A stretch of 64,000 nucleotides of DNA from Streptomyces gardneri (GCF_006539185.1 NZ_BJMN01000029.1:82658-146657), one strand, 5' to 3'. Counted from the stretch's first letter, positions 16,805-25,532 are shown. Made by a program: numbers and translations. The notes: generated by a model from the sequence alone, not told the origin.

Positions 16805-17824
16805 CTAGCGGTTCACCGAGACGATCATCTTTCCGGTGTTGTCCCCGCGCAGCAGTCCGAGGAAGGCGTCCACGCCGCTCTCGATGCCGTCGACGAAGGT
16901 CTCGCGGTGCTTGAGCTCGCCGGAGCCGAGCCAGCCGCCGACCTCCTGGACGAACTGGTTCTGCAGGCCGTAGTGGTCGCCGACGAGGACGCCCTGAAGG
17001 CGGAGCCGCTTGCCGATGATCATCGCCATGTTGCGCGGTCCCGGGACCGGCTCCGTGTCGTTGTACTGGGCGATCATGCCGCAGATGGTGGCGCGGCCGT
17101 GCACGTTGAGCGAGGAGATCGCGGCTTCGAGGTGGTCCCCGCCGACGTTGTCGAAGTAGACGTCGATGCCGTCCGGGGCGGCCTCGCGGAGCTGGTCCTT
17201 GACCGGGCCGTTCTTGTAGTTGAAGGCCGCGTCGAAGCCGAGCTCCTCGACGAGGAACTTCACCTTCTCGTCGGAGCCGGCGGAGCCGATGACCCGGGAG
17301 GCGCCCTTGAGCCGCGCCATCTGGCCGACCTGGCTGCCGACCGCCCCGGCCGCGCCGGAGACGAAGACGGTGTCGCCCTCCTTGAAGGAGGCGACCTCGA
17401 AGAGGCCCGCGTAGGCCGTGAGGCCGGTCATGCCGAGCACGCCGAGGTAGGCGGAGAGGGGGGCGAGCGCCGGGTCGACCTTGGTCGCGTGCTGCGCCGG
17501 GACGTCCGCGTACTCGCGCCAGCCGAGCCCGTGCAGGACGTGGTCGCCGACGGCGAAGCCCTCCGCGTTGGACGCGACGACCTCGCCGACCGCGCCGCCG
17601 TCCATCGGGTGGTCCAGCTGGAACGGCGGGATGTACGACTTCACGTCGTTCATCCGGCCGCGCATGTACGGGTCGACGGAGAAGTGCAGGTTGCGCACGA
17701 GGATGCGGCCCTCGGCGGGCTCGGTCACCGGGACCTCGCGCAGGGCGAAGTCCGCGGCGGTCGGCCAGCCGTGCGGACGGGCGACGAGGTGCCACTCACG
17801 GCTGGACGCGGGAAGAACGGACAT
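16805..17824 (-). CDS. NADP-dependent medium-chain oxidoreductase (zinc-free MDR)
   Basis: 339 aa. An MDR fold with the N-terminal alcohol-dehydrogenase-like domain and a Rossmann domain marked by GDTVFVSGAAGAVGSQVGQM. The structural-zinc cysteines are absent, as in the leukotriene B4 dehydrogenase/curcumin-reductase-like group that reduces alkenal or alkenone double bonds with NADPH. The family hallmark VDPYMRGRM is present. ATG at 17824 has GGAGG eight bases upstream. The divergent MarR gene and the dyad between them suggest induction by an electrophile or phenolic ligand. Confidence 0.88.
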   Translation of the reverse strand: MSVLPASSREWHLVARPHGWPTAADFALREVPVTEPAEGRILVRNLHFSVDPYMRGRMNDVKSYIPPFQLDHPMDGGAVGEVVASNAEGFAVGDHVLHGLGWREYADVPAQHATKVDPALAPLSAYLGVLGMTGLTAYAGLFEVASFKEGDTVFVSGAAGAVGSQVGQMARLKGASRVIGSAGSDEKVKFLVEELGFDAAFNYKNGPVKDQLREAAPDGIDVYFDNVGGDHLEAAISSLNVHGRATICGMIAQYNDTEPVPGPRNMAMIIGKRLRLQGVLVGDHYGLQNQFVQEVGGWLGSGELKHRETFVDGIESGVDAFLGLLRGDNTGKMIVSVNR

Positions 17825-17859
17825 GAGCACGGCCTCCAGGCAAAGCTTCAGAACGCAAA

Positions 17860-17878
17860 TGTTTCACTGACTGAAACA
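17860..17878. promoter_or_regulatory. Probable MarR operator
   Basis: Perfect inverted repeat TGTTTCA-CTGAC-TGAAACA (7-bp arms, 5-bp spacer) in the 106-bp gap between the oxidoreductase and MarR genes, in an AT-rich stretch. The size fits a MarR dimer site. Confidence 0.65.
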
Positions 17879-17930
17879 ACCATGCGCCTTGATATTTCAT
17901 GTTGTCAAGTATCTGGGTAGGATGATGCTC

Positions 17931-18365
17931 ATGGCCACCTCACGCACGGACCCCCTGACCCTCGAAGTCGTCGAGCTGATCGGCACGGTCGTGGCGCGCT
18001 ACTACGAGGAGTACGAGCAGGCGGCCGCTCAGCACTCGCTGACCGGCGCGCAGGCCCGGGTCCTCGGGCTGCTCTCGCTCGATCCGCTGCCGATGCGCAG
18101 GATCGCCCAGAAGCTGAAGTGCGAGCCGTCCAACATCACGGGGATCGTGGACCGCCTGGAGGCCCGCGGCCTGGTCGAGCGCCGGCCCGACCCCGACGAC
18201 CGGCGGGTCAAGCTGGCCGTCCCCACGGACGAGGGCCAGGACACCGCCCGGCGGCTGCGCGAGTCGCTGGACTTCGCCCGCGAGCCCCTCGGCGAGCTGA
18301 CCGAGGTCGAGCGGACCCTCCTGCGGGACCTGCTGAGGCGGATGCTCGGCGAGGACGTCGTCTAG
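17931..18365 (+). CDS. MarR family transcriptional regulator
   Basis: 144 aa. A winged helix-turn-helix of MarR type is visible (PLPMRRIAQKLKCEPSNITG, then the DPDDRRVKLAVPT wing). ATGs at 17922, 17925 and 17931 are in frame; 17931 has TAGGA about nine bases upstream. It is transcribed away from the oxidoreductase gene, the likely target. Confidence 0.88.
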   Translation: MATSRTDPLTLEVVELIGTVVARYYEEYEQAAAQHSLTGAQARVLGLLSLDPLPMRRIAQKLKCEPSNITGIVDRLEARGLVERRPDPDDRRVKLAVPTDEGQDTARRLRESLDFAREPLGELTEVERTLLRDLLRRMLGEDVV

Positions 18366-18369
18366 AGAC

Positions 18370-18405
18370 GGTCCGTCGGCCGGGAGCGGTCCGTCGGCCG
18401 GGAGC
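18370..18405. repeat. Two copies of an 18-bp direct repeat
   Basis: Two exact tandem copies of GGTCCGTCGGCCGGGAGC, followed by a partial third copy (GGTCCGG), between the convergent MarR and zinc-ribbon genes. It contains a short dyad (CCGTCGGCCGGG) but no clear terminator. Confidence 0.8.
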
Positions 18406-18441
18406 GGTCCGGCACGGGACGCGCCCCGGCCCGGCGCGTCC

Positions 18442-19326
18442 TCAGACGCACCACCAGAGGAAGCGGGTGCATTCCGGGGTCGGGGTGGGGGTCGGCGTGG
18501 GGCTCGGCGAGGCCGTCGCCGTCGCCGTTCCGGACGGTGAGCCGCTCGGAGTGGGCCCGGTGCCCGTGGGCGTCGCCTTCGCCGTGCGCGAGGCGGTCGG
18601 CGTGCCGGGCTGCGGGACGTCGGGGGCGGCGGAGGACGGGGACGCCGGCGGCCCGGTCGGCGTCGGCGATTCGGCCGGAGTGCCGCCGGCCCCCTCCCCC
18701 GTACCGGAACCGGATCCCGTACCGGAACCCGAACCCGTGCCGGAACCGGAGCCGGAACCGGACCCCGTGCCCGTACCGGAGCCGGATCCCGTGCCGGACC
18801 CCGTGCCCACCTGGTGGTCGCGGGTGGGAGTGTGCGTACTCGGCGCCACCGTGACCTCGGACGGGCCGGAGCCGTCCGGCGGGCCGGCGCTCTCGGTGAC
18901 CTCCGGGCTCTCGGTGCTCTCGGGAGGAACGGGCGGTATCGAGGTCTCGACGACCTCCTGCTCCCGCACGGCCGTGGCCGCGCCGCTCGCCTCCGGTTCC
19001 TCCAGGGCCAGCTGCGCCACGCCCAGTGACCCGGCCGCGAGGACCAGGCCCACCGTCCCCAGCAGCACCGACCGCCCCCGTCGCGCCCGCGCCCGTCTGC
19101 TCCCGCGCGAGGCGGACCGGCCCCGCGCGGCGGTTCGGGCGGCGCGACGGCCACCCGTGGCGGGTCGCGGCGGCTCGACGACGTCCAGTTCGTAGACGTA
19201 CTCGGGCTCTGCGGGCGGAACGGGCGCGTGGGGGGTCTCGTACCGCAGTTCCTCGACGGGGGTCCCGCACCCGGCACAGGCGAGGGCCCCGTTGAGATGC
19301 CGCCGGCACGCGTGGCAGTAGTCCAT
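18442..19326 (-). CDS. Zinc-ribbon membrane protein with long Gly-Ser-Thr and Pro-Thr repeats
   Basis: 294 aa. Four features in order: an N-terminal CxxC pair set (YCHACRRHLNGALACAGCGTP) suggesting a zinc ribbon, a very Arg-rich stretch ending at a single membrane helix (about residues 86-104), a long low-complexity external tail with GTGSGS repeats and PTPTPTP, and a C-terminal ECTRFLWWCV. The topology predicts a cytoplasmic ribbon and an external tail. No enzymatic domain is seen. I recall a Streptomyces family with this layout being named after SCO2400 but could not verify it. ATG start. Confidence 0.7.
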   Translation of the reverse strand: MDYCHACRRHLNGALACAGCGTPVEELRYETPHAPVPPAEPEYVYELDVVEPPRPATGGRRAARTAARGRSASRGSRRARARRGRSVLLGTVGLVLAAGSLGVAQLALEEPEASGAATAVREQEVVETSIPPVPPESTESPEVTESAGPPDGSGPSEVTVAPSTHTPTRDHQVGTGSGTGSGSGTGTGSGSGSGSGTGSGSGTGSGSGTGEGAGGTPAESPTPTGPPASPSSAAPDVPQPGTPTASRTAKATPTGTGPTPSGSPSGTATATASPSPTPTPTPTPECTRFLWWCV

Positions 19327-19668
19327 GGGGCCCGCAGGCTATGCGGCGCGGTGCGGCGACAGGTAGGCGCGGAAGTGAGGATCCTGTGAGGAAACCGCAG
19401 GTCGTCGGCGGTGCGTCGCGATTCTCCCGCTTCGGTCAGGATCGTCTCGGGCCGCGCCGGGCCTCCTTCCGGGCACGCTTCCAACACCCTTCCCGTGCCC
19501 TCCCCATGCCCCTCCGGCCGCTCTTCCCGCGCATTTCCGGGACTCGGCGGTGGCCCCGGGCGGCTCAGCCCAGCGCGCGCCGGGCCCGGGGCGGTCGCAC
19601 GATGCGAACAGGACCGCGCAACGCGAAACACCTCGCCCGTGCCAGCACCGCATCCCGGAGGATCCGCC
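19327..19668. other. 342-bp gap upstream of the Mbl-like gene
   Basis: No gene on either strand fits codon bias here. The stretch is divergent upstream space for both neighbours and should contain both promoters, but I could not pick a -10/-35 pair with confidence. Two GAGGATCCTGTGAGGA-like segments are present near 19375-19395. Confidence 0.4.
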
Positions 19669-20730
19669 GTGACCGTCAGCCTTGAGCAACTGCGCCGTTG
19701 CCATGTCGCCGTCGACCTGGGGGCCGCGCGCACCCGGGTCTTCGTCAAGGGCGCCGGACTCGTCGTCGACGAGCCCAGCGTCGCCGCCGTCAACACCCGT
19801 ACAGGAGCGCTGATCGCCGTCGGCGCGCTGGCGGAGAAGATGACGGGCCGCACCCCCGACTACATCCGGGTCGCCCGACCCGTCTCCGGCGGCACGGTCG
19901 TCGACATCGAGATGGCACAGCGGATGCTCCGCCACCTCCTGGGCGAGAAGCTGCGCCGGCAGCTCCGCCGCAAGCCGCGGCTGCGCGCGGCGGCGTGCAC
20001 GCCCCACGACAGCGACCCGCTGGCGCAGCGCGCCGCCGTGGAGACGCTCGTCGGTCTCGGGGCACGCAGGGTCGAGCTGGTCGACACGCTGATCGCCGCG
20101 GCCGTGGGCTGCGGGCTCCCGGTCGAGCAGCCGACCGCCACCATGATCCTGGTGTGCGGGGCGGCGACCACGCAGGTCGCGGTCCTCTCGCTCGGCTCGA
20201 TCGTCACGGCCGAGCGGATGCCGATCGGCGGCGACGCCATCGACCACGCCGTCATCCAGCACCTGCGCCACCACCACGAACTGATGCTGCCGAGCCAGTC
20301 GGTGAGACCGCTCCAGCTCGCCCTCAGCGGCAACGGCCTGACCCCGCACGGCCCGGCCTCCACCGAGATCCACGGCCGGGACGTCGCCACGGGCCTGGCC
20401 CGCTCGGTGACCGTCGACACCGCCGCCGTGCGGGAGGCGATCCACACCCCGCTGACGGCGGTCCTCGACGGCATCGGGAAGGTGCTGCGCGACTGCCCGC
20501 CGGACCTGGTGGCCGACCTCGCGGACCGCGGGATCATGATGGTCGGCGGCAGCGCTCTGCTGCCGGGCCTCGACCAGATGCTGCGCGAGGCGACCGGCAT
20601 GCCGGTGCACATCGCCGAACGGCCCGACGTGTGCGCGGTCATGGGGCTCGGCGCGATGCTGGAGGGCAAGGTCCAGCCGATGGTCCTCGACCCGCTGTCG
20701 GTGCGCGACCCGCTCGCCGACGTCGACTGA
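19669..20730 (+). CDS. MreB/Mbl-like actin-family protein
   Basis: 353 aa. MreB-fold features run along the protein: an N-terminal phosphate-1 motif region VDLGAARTRVFVKG, VRLR-like PVSGGTVVDIEMAQRML, RRVELVDTLIAAAVGCGLPV, the phosphate-2 region ILVCGAATTQVAVLSLG, GGDAIDHAV and the C-terminal MMVGGSALLPGLDQML adenosine motif. The first motif departs from the usual DLGTANT of MreB. GTG start with CCCGGAGG upstream. S. coelicolor has a divergent Mbl that contributes to spore wall synthesis; this is the likely orthologue, judged by motif and neighbourhood only. Confidence 0.82.
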   Translation: MTVSLEQLRRCHVAVDLGAARTRVFVKGAGLVVDEPSVAAVNTRTGALIAVGALAEKMTGRTPDYIRVARPVSGGTVVDIEMAQRMLRHLLGEKLRRQLRRKPRLRAAACTPHDSDPLAQRAAVETLVGLGARRVELVDTLIAAAVGCGLPVEQPTATMILVCGAATTQVAVLSLGSIVTAERMPIGGDAIDHAVIQHLRHHHELMLPSQSVRPLQLALSGNGLTPHGPASTEIHGRDVATGLARSVTVDTAAVREAIHTPLTAVLDGIGKVLRDCPPDLVADLADRGIMMVGGSALLPGLDQMLREATGMPVHIAERPDVCAVMGLGAMLEGKVQPMVLDPLSVRDPLADVD

Positions 20731-20840
20731 CCCGCCTTCGACCCGCCTCGCCCCGCCTCGACCCGCCTTCGATCCCCGATCGACCCCCGATCTGCCCCTA
20801 TTCGCCCCCTTACGGCCCCTATCCGACCCCCATCGGCGCC

Positions 20841-20856
20841 CGAATCATGCGATTCG
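20841..20856. promoter_or_regulatory. Dyad upstream of the GAF-domain gene
   Basis: CGAATC-ATGC-GATTCG, a 6-bp perfect dyad 15 bp upstream of the GTG. The preceding part of the gap (20731-20840) is a degenerate CGACCCGCC/CGATCCCC repeat. Function is unknown; an operator overlapping the promoter is possible. Confidence 0.35.
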
Positions 20857-20871
20857 TACGACAATGAGACC

Positions 20872-22533
20872 GTGACGATCATGGACGAGGACAGTGACGT
20901 GGACGGGGGCGACGTGGACGAGGACGGCACGGTCCTGCCCTTGCTGCTCGAAGCGGTTCTCAGCGTCGGTACGGATCTCGAACTCCACGCCACCCTCCAG
21001 CACCTCGTGGACTCGGCGGCCGGACTGACGGGGGCCCGCTACGGGGCGCTCGGGGTCGTCGACCCCGAGCGCCGCCGGCTCACCGATCTCTTCACCTGCG
21101 GCATGACCGACGAGGAGCGGCAGCGCGTCGGCGCGCTCCCCGACGGTCACACCGGTCTGCTCGGCGTCCTGAGCCAGGACCCGCAGCCGCTGCGGATCGA
21201 CGACCTGGCATCCGATCCGCGCTCGTCCGGAGTCCCCGAGGGCCACCCGAAGATGGGCACCTTCCTCGGCGTCCCGATCCGGGTCCACACACAGGTCTTC
21301 GGCAATCTCTACCTCGCCGAGAAGGGGACGGGCGCCTTCACCGACCAGGACCTCACCCTCCTCCGGATCCTCGCCTCCCAGGCCGGGATCGCCATCGGCA
21401 ACGCCCGCCTGTACGAGACGACCCGGCAGCGGGAGCGCTGGATCGAGGGCGCGGCGGCCGTGACGACCGCCCTCCTCACCGGCGAGTCCGCCGAGAACGC
21501 CCTGATGACCGTCGCCGAACAGGCCAGGATCCTCGCCGACGCCTCGGCCGGTGTCGTCCTCCAGCCCACCCCGGAGGGCGGGATGGAGATCGTCGCCGCC
21601 TCGACCAACGACGACCCCGGCGATCTGGTCGGCACGACGATCGCGCCCGGCTCCCCCGTCCTCGTCCAGCTCCTCGGCGGGGAGCCCGTCTTCGTGGAGG
21701 ACTCGGCGACGGACCCCCGGATGACCACCCATGTCCGGTCCCGTTTCGGCCCGTCGATGATGCTGCCCCTCCAGAGCGGCGGGAAGCTCATCGGCACGCT
21801 CGCTCTCCCCCGGCGGCGCGGCGGCGCGCCGTACTCGGCGGTGGACCGCCTGCTGGCCTCGCAGTTCGCCTCGCAGGCGGCGCTCGCGCTGGTCCTCGCG
21901 GACGCCCGGCACGACCGGGAGCGGCTCGCGGTGTACGAGGACCGGGACCGGATCGCGCGGGACCTGCACGACCTGGTCGTCCAGCGGCTGTTCGCCACGG
22001 AGATGATGCTGGAGTCGACCCGCCGGCGCGCGACCGCCACGTCCGGCACGTCCGGCACGTCCGGATCCGGCGGCTCCGAAAGCTCCGAGGGCACCAGCGA
22101 CACCGAAAGCCCCGGCAGCTCCGACAACTCCGACGGCTCAGACGACTTCGACGAAAGCGCGCTCCTCGGCCGGGCCGTGGACGAGCTGGACTCGACGATC
22201 CAGGAGGTCCGGACGACCATCTTCGCGCTCCAGCAGCCTCCGGCGGACGCGCCGACCTCCTTCCGCGGCCGGGTCCTGCGCGAGACCGGCGGGGCGGCGG
22301 CCCTGCTCGGCTTCCAGCCGTCCGTGCACTTCTCGGGCGCGGTCGACACGCTCGTCGAGGACGAGGAGGCCGGGAAGCTCCTCGCCGCCCTGCGCGGGGC
22401 GCTCGCGACGGCCCACCGACGGTCCGGGATCACCGCGATCACGGTCGAGGTGACGGCCGGCGGCGAGGGCGACGGCGTACGGCTCCGGGTCGAGGACGAC
22501 GGGACCCCGCCGACCACGGTCGTCTGGCCGTAG
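20872..22533 (+). CDS. Dual-GAF sensor protein with DevS-like H-box and degenerate ATPase domain
   Basis: 553 aa. Two GAF domains (about residues 38-185 and 205-345) are followed by a HisKA_3-type dimerisation segment with the phospho-acceptor-like His in RIARDLHDLVVQRLFATEMM (near residue 366). A Ser/Gly/Asp-rich insert (about 388-425) and a short C-terminal domain follow. The usual Asn of the N box is missing (ALATAHRRSG) and the protein stops just after VEDDGTPP, where G1/G2 boxes should continue. It resembles DevS/DosS-type redox sensors but probably cannot bind ATP normally. No response regulator gene is adjacent. GTG at 20872 or ATG at 20881. Confidence 0.8.
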   Translation: MTIMDEDSDVDGGDVDEDGTVLPLLLEAVLSVGTDLELHATLQHLVDSAAGLTGARYGALGVVDPERRRLTDLFTCGMTDEERQRVGALPDGHTGLLGVLSQDPQPLRIDDLASDPRSSGVPEGHPKMGTFLGVPIRVHTQVFGNLYLAEKGTGAFTDQDLTLLRILASQAGIAIGNARLYETTRQRERWIEGAAAVTTALLTGESAENALMTVAEQARILADASAGVVLQPTPEGGMEIVAASTNDDPGDLVGTTIAPGSPVLVQLLGGEPVFVEDSATDPRMTTHVRSRFGPSMMLPLQSGGKLIGTLALPRRRGGAPYSAVDRLLASQFASQAALALVLADARHDRERLAVYEDRDRIARDLHDLVVQRLFATEMMLESTRRRATATSGTSGTSGSGGSESSEGTSDTESPGSSDNSDGSDDFDESALLGRAVDELDSTIQEVRTTIFALQQPPADAPTSFRGRVLRETGGAAALLGFQPSVHFSGAVDTLVEDEEAGKLLAALRGALATAHRRSGITAITVEVTAGGEGDGVRLRVEDDGTPPTTVVWP

Positions 22534-22654
22534 GGCCCACTCCCCACGTGTATCCGGCACATCCCCTGCGTGTCCCCCCGGCGCACCCCGGCACACCTCC
22601 CGGACGCACACCCCGTACGGAGCAGTCCGGCGCGCCGCGACCCCCGTCCGGATC

Positions 22655-23902
22655 TTGACTGGAGGCGTGGACACCGAGACCAATCCCCCGACAGCGGCGG
22701 CCTACCGCAATCTGGTGATGGCCACCATCGGCTTCACGCTCACCTTCTGGGCGTGGGACCTGATCGCGCCGATCGCGAGCTGGTACGGCGACCGGCTCGA
22801 ACTCAGCTCGTTCCAGCAGTCGCTGCTCGTCGCGGTGCCCGTCCTGGTCGGCTCGGTCGGTCGCATCCCGGCGGGCGCCCTGACCGACAGGTACGGCGCG
22901 AAGCTGATGTTCCCGGTCGTCTCGGCGCTGACGATCGTCCCCGTGCTCCTCCTGATCGTCGCCAAGGACAGCTACGCCCTGATGCTGGGCGTCGCCTTCC
23001 TCCTCGGCCTCGGCGGCACGACGTTCGCCATCGGCATCCCGCTGGTCAACTCCTGGTTCCCGCCGGCCAAGCGCGGTCTCGCGCTCGGTGTGTTCGGCAT
23101 GGGCATGGGCGGCGTGGCGCTGTCCGGCTACTTCACGCCCCGGATCGCCAAGCACGGCGAGAACCTCCCCTTCATCGTGGTGGCGATCGCGCTCGCCGTG
23201 TACGCGGTGCTGGCCGCCCTCTTCATCACCGACCGCCCCGACCGGCCCGTGCCCACCGCCTCCCTCGCGAGCCGGCTCGGCGCGGCGGGGCGGCTGCGGG
23301 TGACGTGGGAGCTGTCGGCGCTGTACGCGATCGGCTTCGGCGGCATCGTCGCCTTCGGCGTCTACCTGCCGACGTACCTGAAGACCTGGTACGAGCTCGA
23401 CCCGACGGACGCGGGCACCAAGGCCGCCGGCTTCGCCCTGGTCACCGTCACTTTCCGGCCGATCGGCGGCTGGCTCTCGGACCGGGTCCACCCGGCGGTC
23501 GTGACGGCCTGCGCGCTCGGCGTGGTGGCCGTCTTCGCGATCGTCCAGGCCTTCGACCCGAAGCTGAACCCGGGCGGCACGATCGCCCTGCTCGTCATGG
23601 CCGCCGGTCTCGGCACGGCGAGCGGTTCCGTCTTCGCCCTGGTCTCCCAGGTCACACCGCAGGCCCAGGTCGGCAGCGTCACCGGCATCGTCGGCGCGAT
23701 GGGCGGCCTCGGCGGCTTCGTGCCGCCGCTGGTGATGGGCGCGATCTACAGCGCCAAGGACTCGTACTCGATCGGCTTCATGCTCCTCTCGGACCTGGCG
23801 CTCGCGGGCTGTGTGTACGCGTACGGGCGGATGCGCGGGATCCGGCCGGGCGGGGAGGCGCCGGAGCCCGAGCCGACGAAGATCACAGTCCGCCGGCCCT
23901 GA
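22655..23902 (+). CDS. NarK/NasA-type MFS transporter (nitrate/nitrite porter family)
   Basis: 415 aa with about twelve membrane helices. NarK-like features: FWAWDLIAPIASWYGDRLEL at the first helix, RIPAGALTDRYGAKLMFP after helix 2, and the glycine-rich segments GVFGMGMGGVALSGY and VTGIVGAMGGLGGFVPPL. The family moves nitrate and nitrite across the membrane. No nitrate-metabolism gene is adjacent, so the substrate is by family only. The start is uncertain: TTG at 22655 or GTG at 22667 (GGAGG lies too close to the latter). Confidence 0.82.
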   Translation: MTGGVDTETNPPTAAAYRNLVMATIGFTLTFWAWDLIAPIASWYGDRLELSSFQQSLLVAVPVLVGSVGRIPAGALTDRYGAKLMFPVVSALTIVPVLLLIVAKDSYALMLGVAFLLGLGGTTFAIGIPLVNSWFPPAKRGLALGVFGMGMGGVALSGYFTPRIAKHGENLPFIVVAIALAVYAVLAALFITDRPDRPVPTASLASRLGAAGRLRVTWELSALYAIGFGGIVAFGVYLPTYLKTWYELDPTDAGTKAAGFALVTVTFRPIGGWLSDRVHPAVVTACALGVVAVFAIVQAFDPKLNPGGTIALLVMAAGLGTASGSVFALVSQVTPQAQVGSVTGIVGAMGGLGGFVPPLVMGAIYSAKDSYSIGFMLLSDLALAGCVYAYGRMRGIRPGGEAPEPEPTKITVRRP

Positions 23903-23963
23903 CGGGCGGGCAGAATTCACCGGGCAACCCTCGACCTCGACATCGACCCGAGGAGTACGACCG

Positions 23964-25418
23964 GTGAGTGCGCTCTTCCCCGCCCTGGCGGCCCCGTCCG
24001 ACCGGCCCGCGCTGCGCTGCGGCCCGGACATGCTGACGTACGCCGGACTGGCCCGCGCGGCCGGTGCCCTGGCGGTACGGATCGGGGGTACGGGCCGGGT
24101 CGCCGTCTGGGCCACGCCGAGCGCGCACACGGCGGTCGCGGTGGTGGCCGCCCTGCTCGCGGGTGTGCCCGCCGTACCGCTCAATCCGCGCACGGGCGAG
24201 CGGGAGCTGGCGCACATCCTGGGCGACAGCGCGCCGGGCGCGGTGCTCGCGGCTCCGGGGGACGAGCTGCCGGCCGGGCTCGCCGCGCTCCCCCGGATCG
24301 ACGTGGACCTGGCGCCTGCGGACGGGCCCGCGGCCCCGGTGGCGGAACCGGACGACGCCGAGTCCCCCGCCCTCGTCGTCTACACCTCGGGCACCACCGG
24401 CCCCCCGAAGGGCGTCGTGCTCTCCCGGCGGGCGATCGCCGCCTCTCTCGACGCGCTGGCCGAGGCCTGGGCGTGGACGGCGGACGACGTGCTCGTGCAC
24501 GCGCTGCCGCTGTTCCACGTCCACGGGCTGATCCTCGGCATCCTGGGCCCGCTGCGGCGGGGCGGCGAGGTCCGGCACCTGGGCGCGTTCTCGGTGGAGG
24601 GCGTCGCGCGGGAGCTGGGTGCCGGGGGCGGCACGATGCTGTTCGGCGTACCGACGATGTACCACCGGATCGCGGACGCGCTCGGCGAGGACGCCCGCCT
24701 CGCGGAGGCGCTGGCGGGGGCGCGGCTCCTCGTCTCGGGTTCGGCGGCGCTGCCGGTCCACGACCACGAGCGGATCACGGCGGCGACGGGCCGGGCGGTG
24801 GTCGAGCGGTACGGGATGACCGAGACGCTCATGAACACCGGCGTGCGGCCGGGCGGCGAGCCCCGGCCGGGAACCGTCGGAACCCCGCTCGCGGGTGTCG
24901 ACCTGCGTCTGGTGGACGAGGACGGCTCCGTCCTGAAGGAGCTCGACGGGGAGACGGTCGGCGAGGTGCAGGTCCGCGGCCCGAACCTCTTCTCCGGCTA
25001 TCTGAACCGGCCGGAAGCGACGGCCGCGGCCTTCGACGGCGACTGGTTCCGCACCGGCGACATGGCGGTCCGTGAGGCGGACGGCGCGGTGCGTCTCGTG
25101 GGCCGCAAGGCGACCGATCTGATCAAGAGCGGTGGATACAAGATCGGGGCGGGCGAGATCGAGAACGCGCTGCTCGACCACCCCGGTGTGCGGGAGGCGG
25201 CCGTGACGGGCGAGCCGGACCCGGACCTGGGCGAGCGGATCGTGGCCTGGGTGGTGCCGGCGGACGCCTCGGCGCCCCCGGCGGAGGCGGAGCTCGCGGA
25301 GCACGTCGCGGGCCTGCTCGCCCCGCACAAGCGGCCCCGGGTGGTGCGCTACCTCGACGCGCTCCCCCGCAACGACATGGGCAAGGTCCTGAAGAAGGCG
25401 CTCCCCGCCGCTCGTTGA
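23964..25418 (+). CDS. AMP-forming acyl-CoA synthetase
   Basis: 484 aa, shorter than typical fatty-acyl-CoA ligases because the N-terminal region is compact. The adenylation P-loop is VVYTSGTTGPPKGVVLS, followed by the VERYGMTET motif, the FRTGD motif, the hinge (LVGRKATDLIKSGGYKIGAG) and the C-terminal catalytic Lys in RNDMGKVLKK. It activates a carboxylic acid to acyl-AMP and then acyl-CoA; malonyl- or fatty-acyl substrates are both possible. GTG start with AGGAG eight bases upstream. It follows the transporter by 61 bp. Confidence 0.87.
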   Translation: MSALFPALAAPSDRPALRCGPDMLTYAGLARAAGALAVRIGGTGRVAVWATPSAHTAVAVVAALLAGVPAVPLNPRTGERELAHILGDSAPGAVLAAPGDELPAGLAALPRIDVDLAPADGPAAPVAEPDDAESPALVVYTSGTTGPPKGVVLSRRAIAASLDALAEAWAWTADDVLVHALPLFHVHGLILGILGPLRRGGEVRHLGAFSVEGVARELGAGGGTMLFGVPTMYHRIADALGEDARLAEALAGARLLVSGSAALPVHDHERITAATGRAVVERYGMTETLMNTGVRPGGEPRPGTVGTPLAGVDLRLVDEDGSVLKELDGETVGEVQVRGPNLFSGYLNRPEATAAAFDGDWFRTGDMAVREADGAVRLVGRKATDLIKSGGYKIGAGEIENALLDHPGVREAAVTGEPDPDLGERIVAWVVPADASAPPAEAELAEHVAGLLAPHKRPRVVRYLDALPRNDMGKVLKKALPAAR

Positions 25419-25430
25419 CGAGGAAGGCGC

Positions 25431-25489
25431 AGGAAGAAGAAGGAAGAAGAAGGAAGAAGAAGGAAGAAGAAGGAAGAAGAAGGAAGAGG
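25431..25489. repeat. 10-bp purine tandem repeat
   Basis: Five exact tandem copies of AGGAAGAAGA plus a partial sixth, immediately after the acyl-CoA synthetase stop. All purine on this strand, strikingly GC-poor for this genome, and directly abutting a terminator. Confidence 0.95.
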
Positions 25490-25520
25490 CCGGGCCCCCG
25501 GCTCACCGGGGCCCGGCCTC
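25486..25520. terminator. Bidirectional terminator between the acyl-CoA synthetase and subtilisin genes
   Basis: 15-bp arms GAGGCCGGGCCCCGG (one extra C on the left) and CCGGGGCCCGGCCTC around CTCA. The two flanking genes are convergent, so it can stop both. Confidence 0.8.
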
Positions 25521-25532
25521 GCACAGGTTCGG

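Noticed and set aside
22655..23902. Nitrate assimilation operon
   Set aside because: Only the transporter is present; neighbours are a GAF protein and an acyl-CoA synthetase.
25431..25489. CRISPR-like repeat array
   Set aside because: Units are contiguous 10-mers without spacers; this is a simple tandem repeat.
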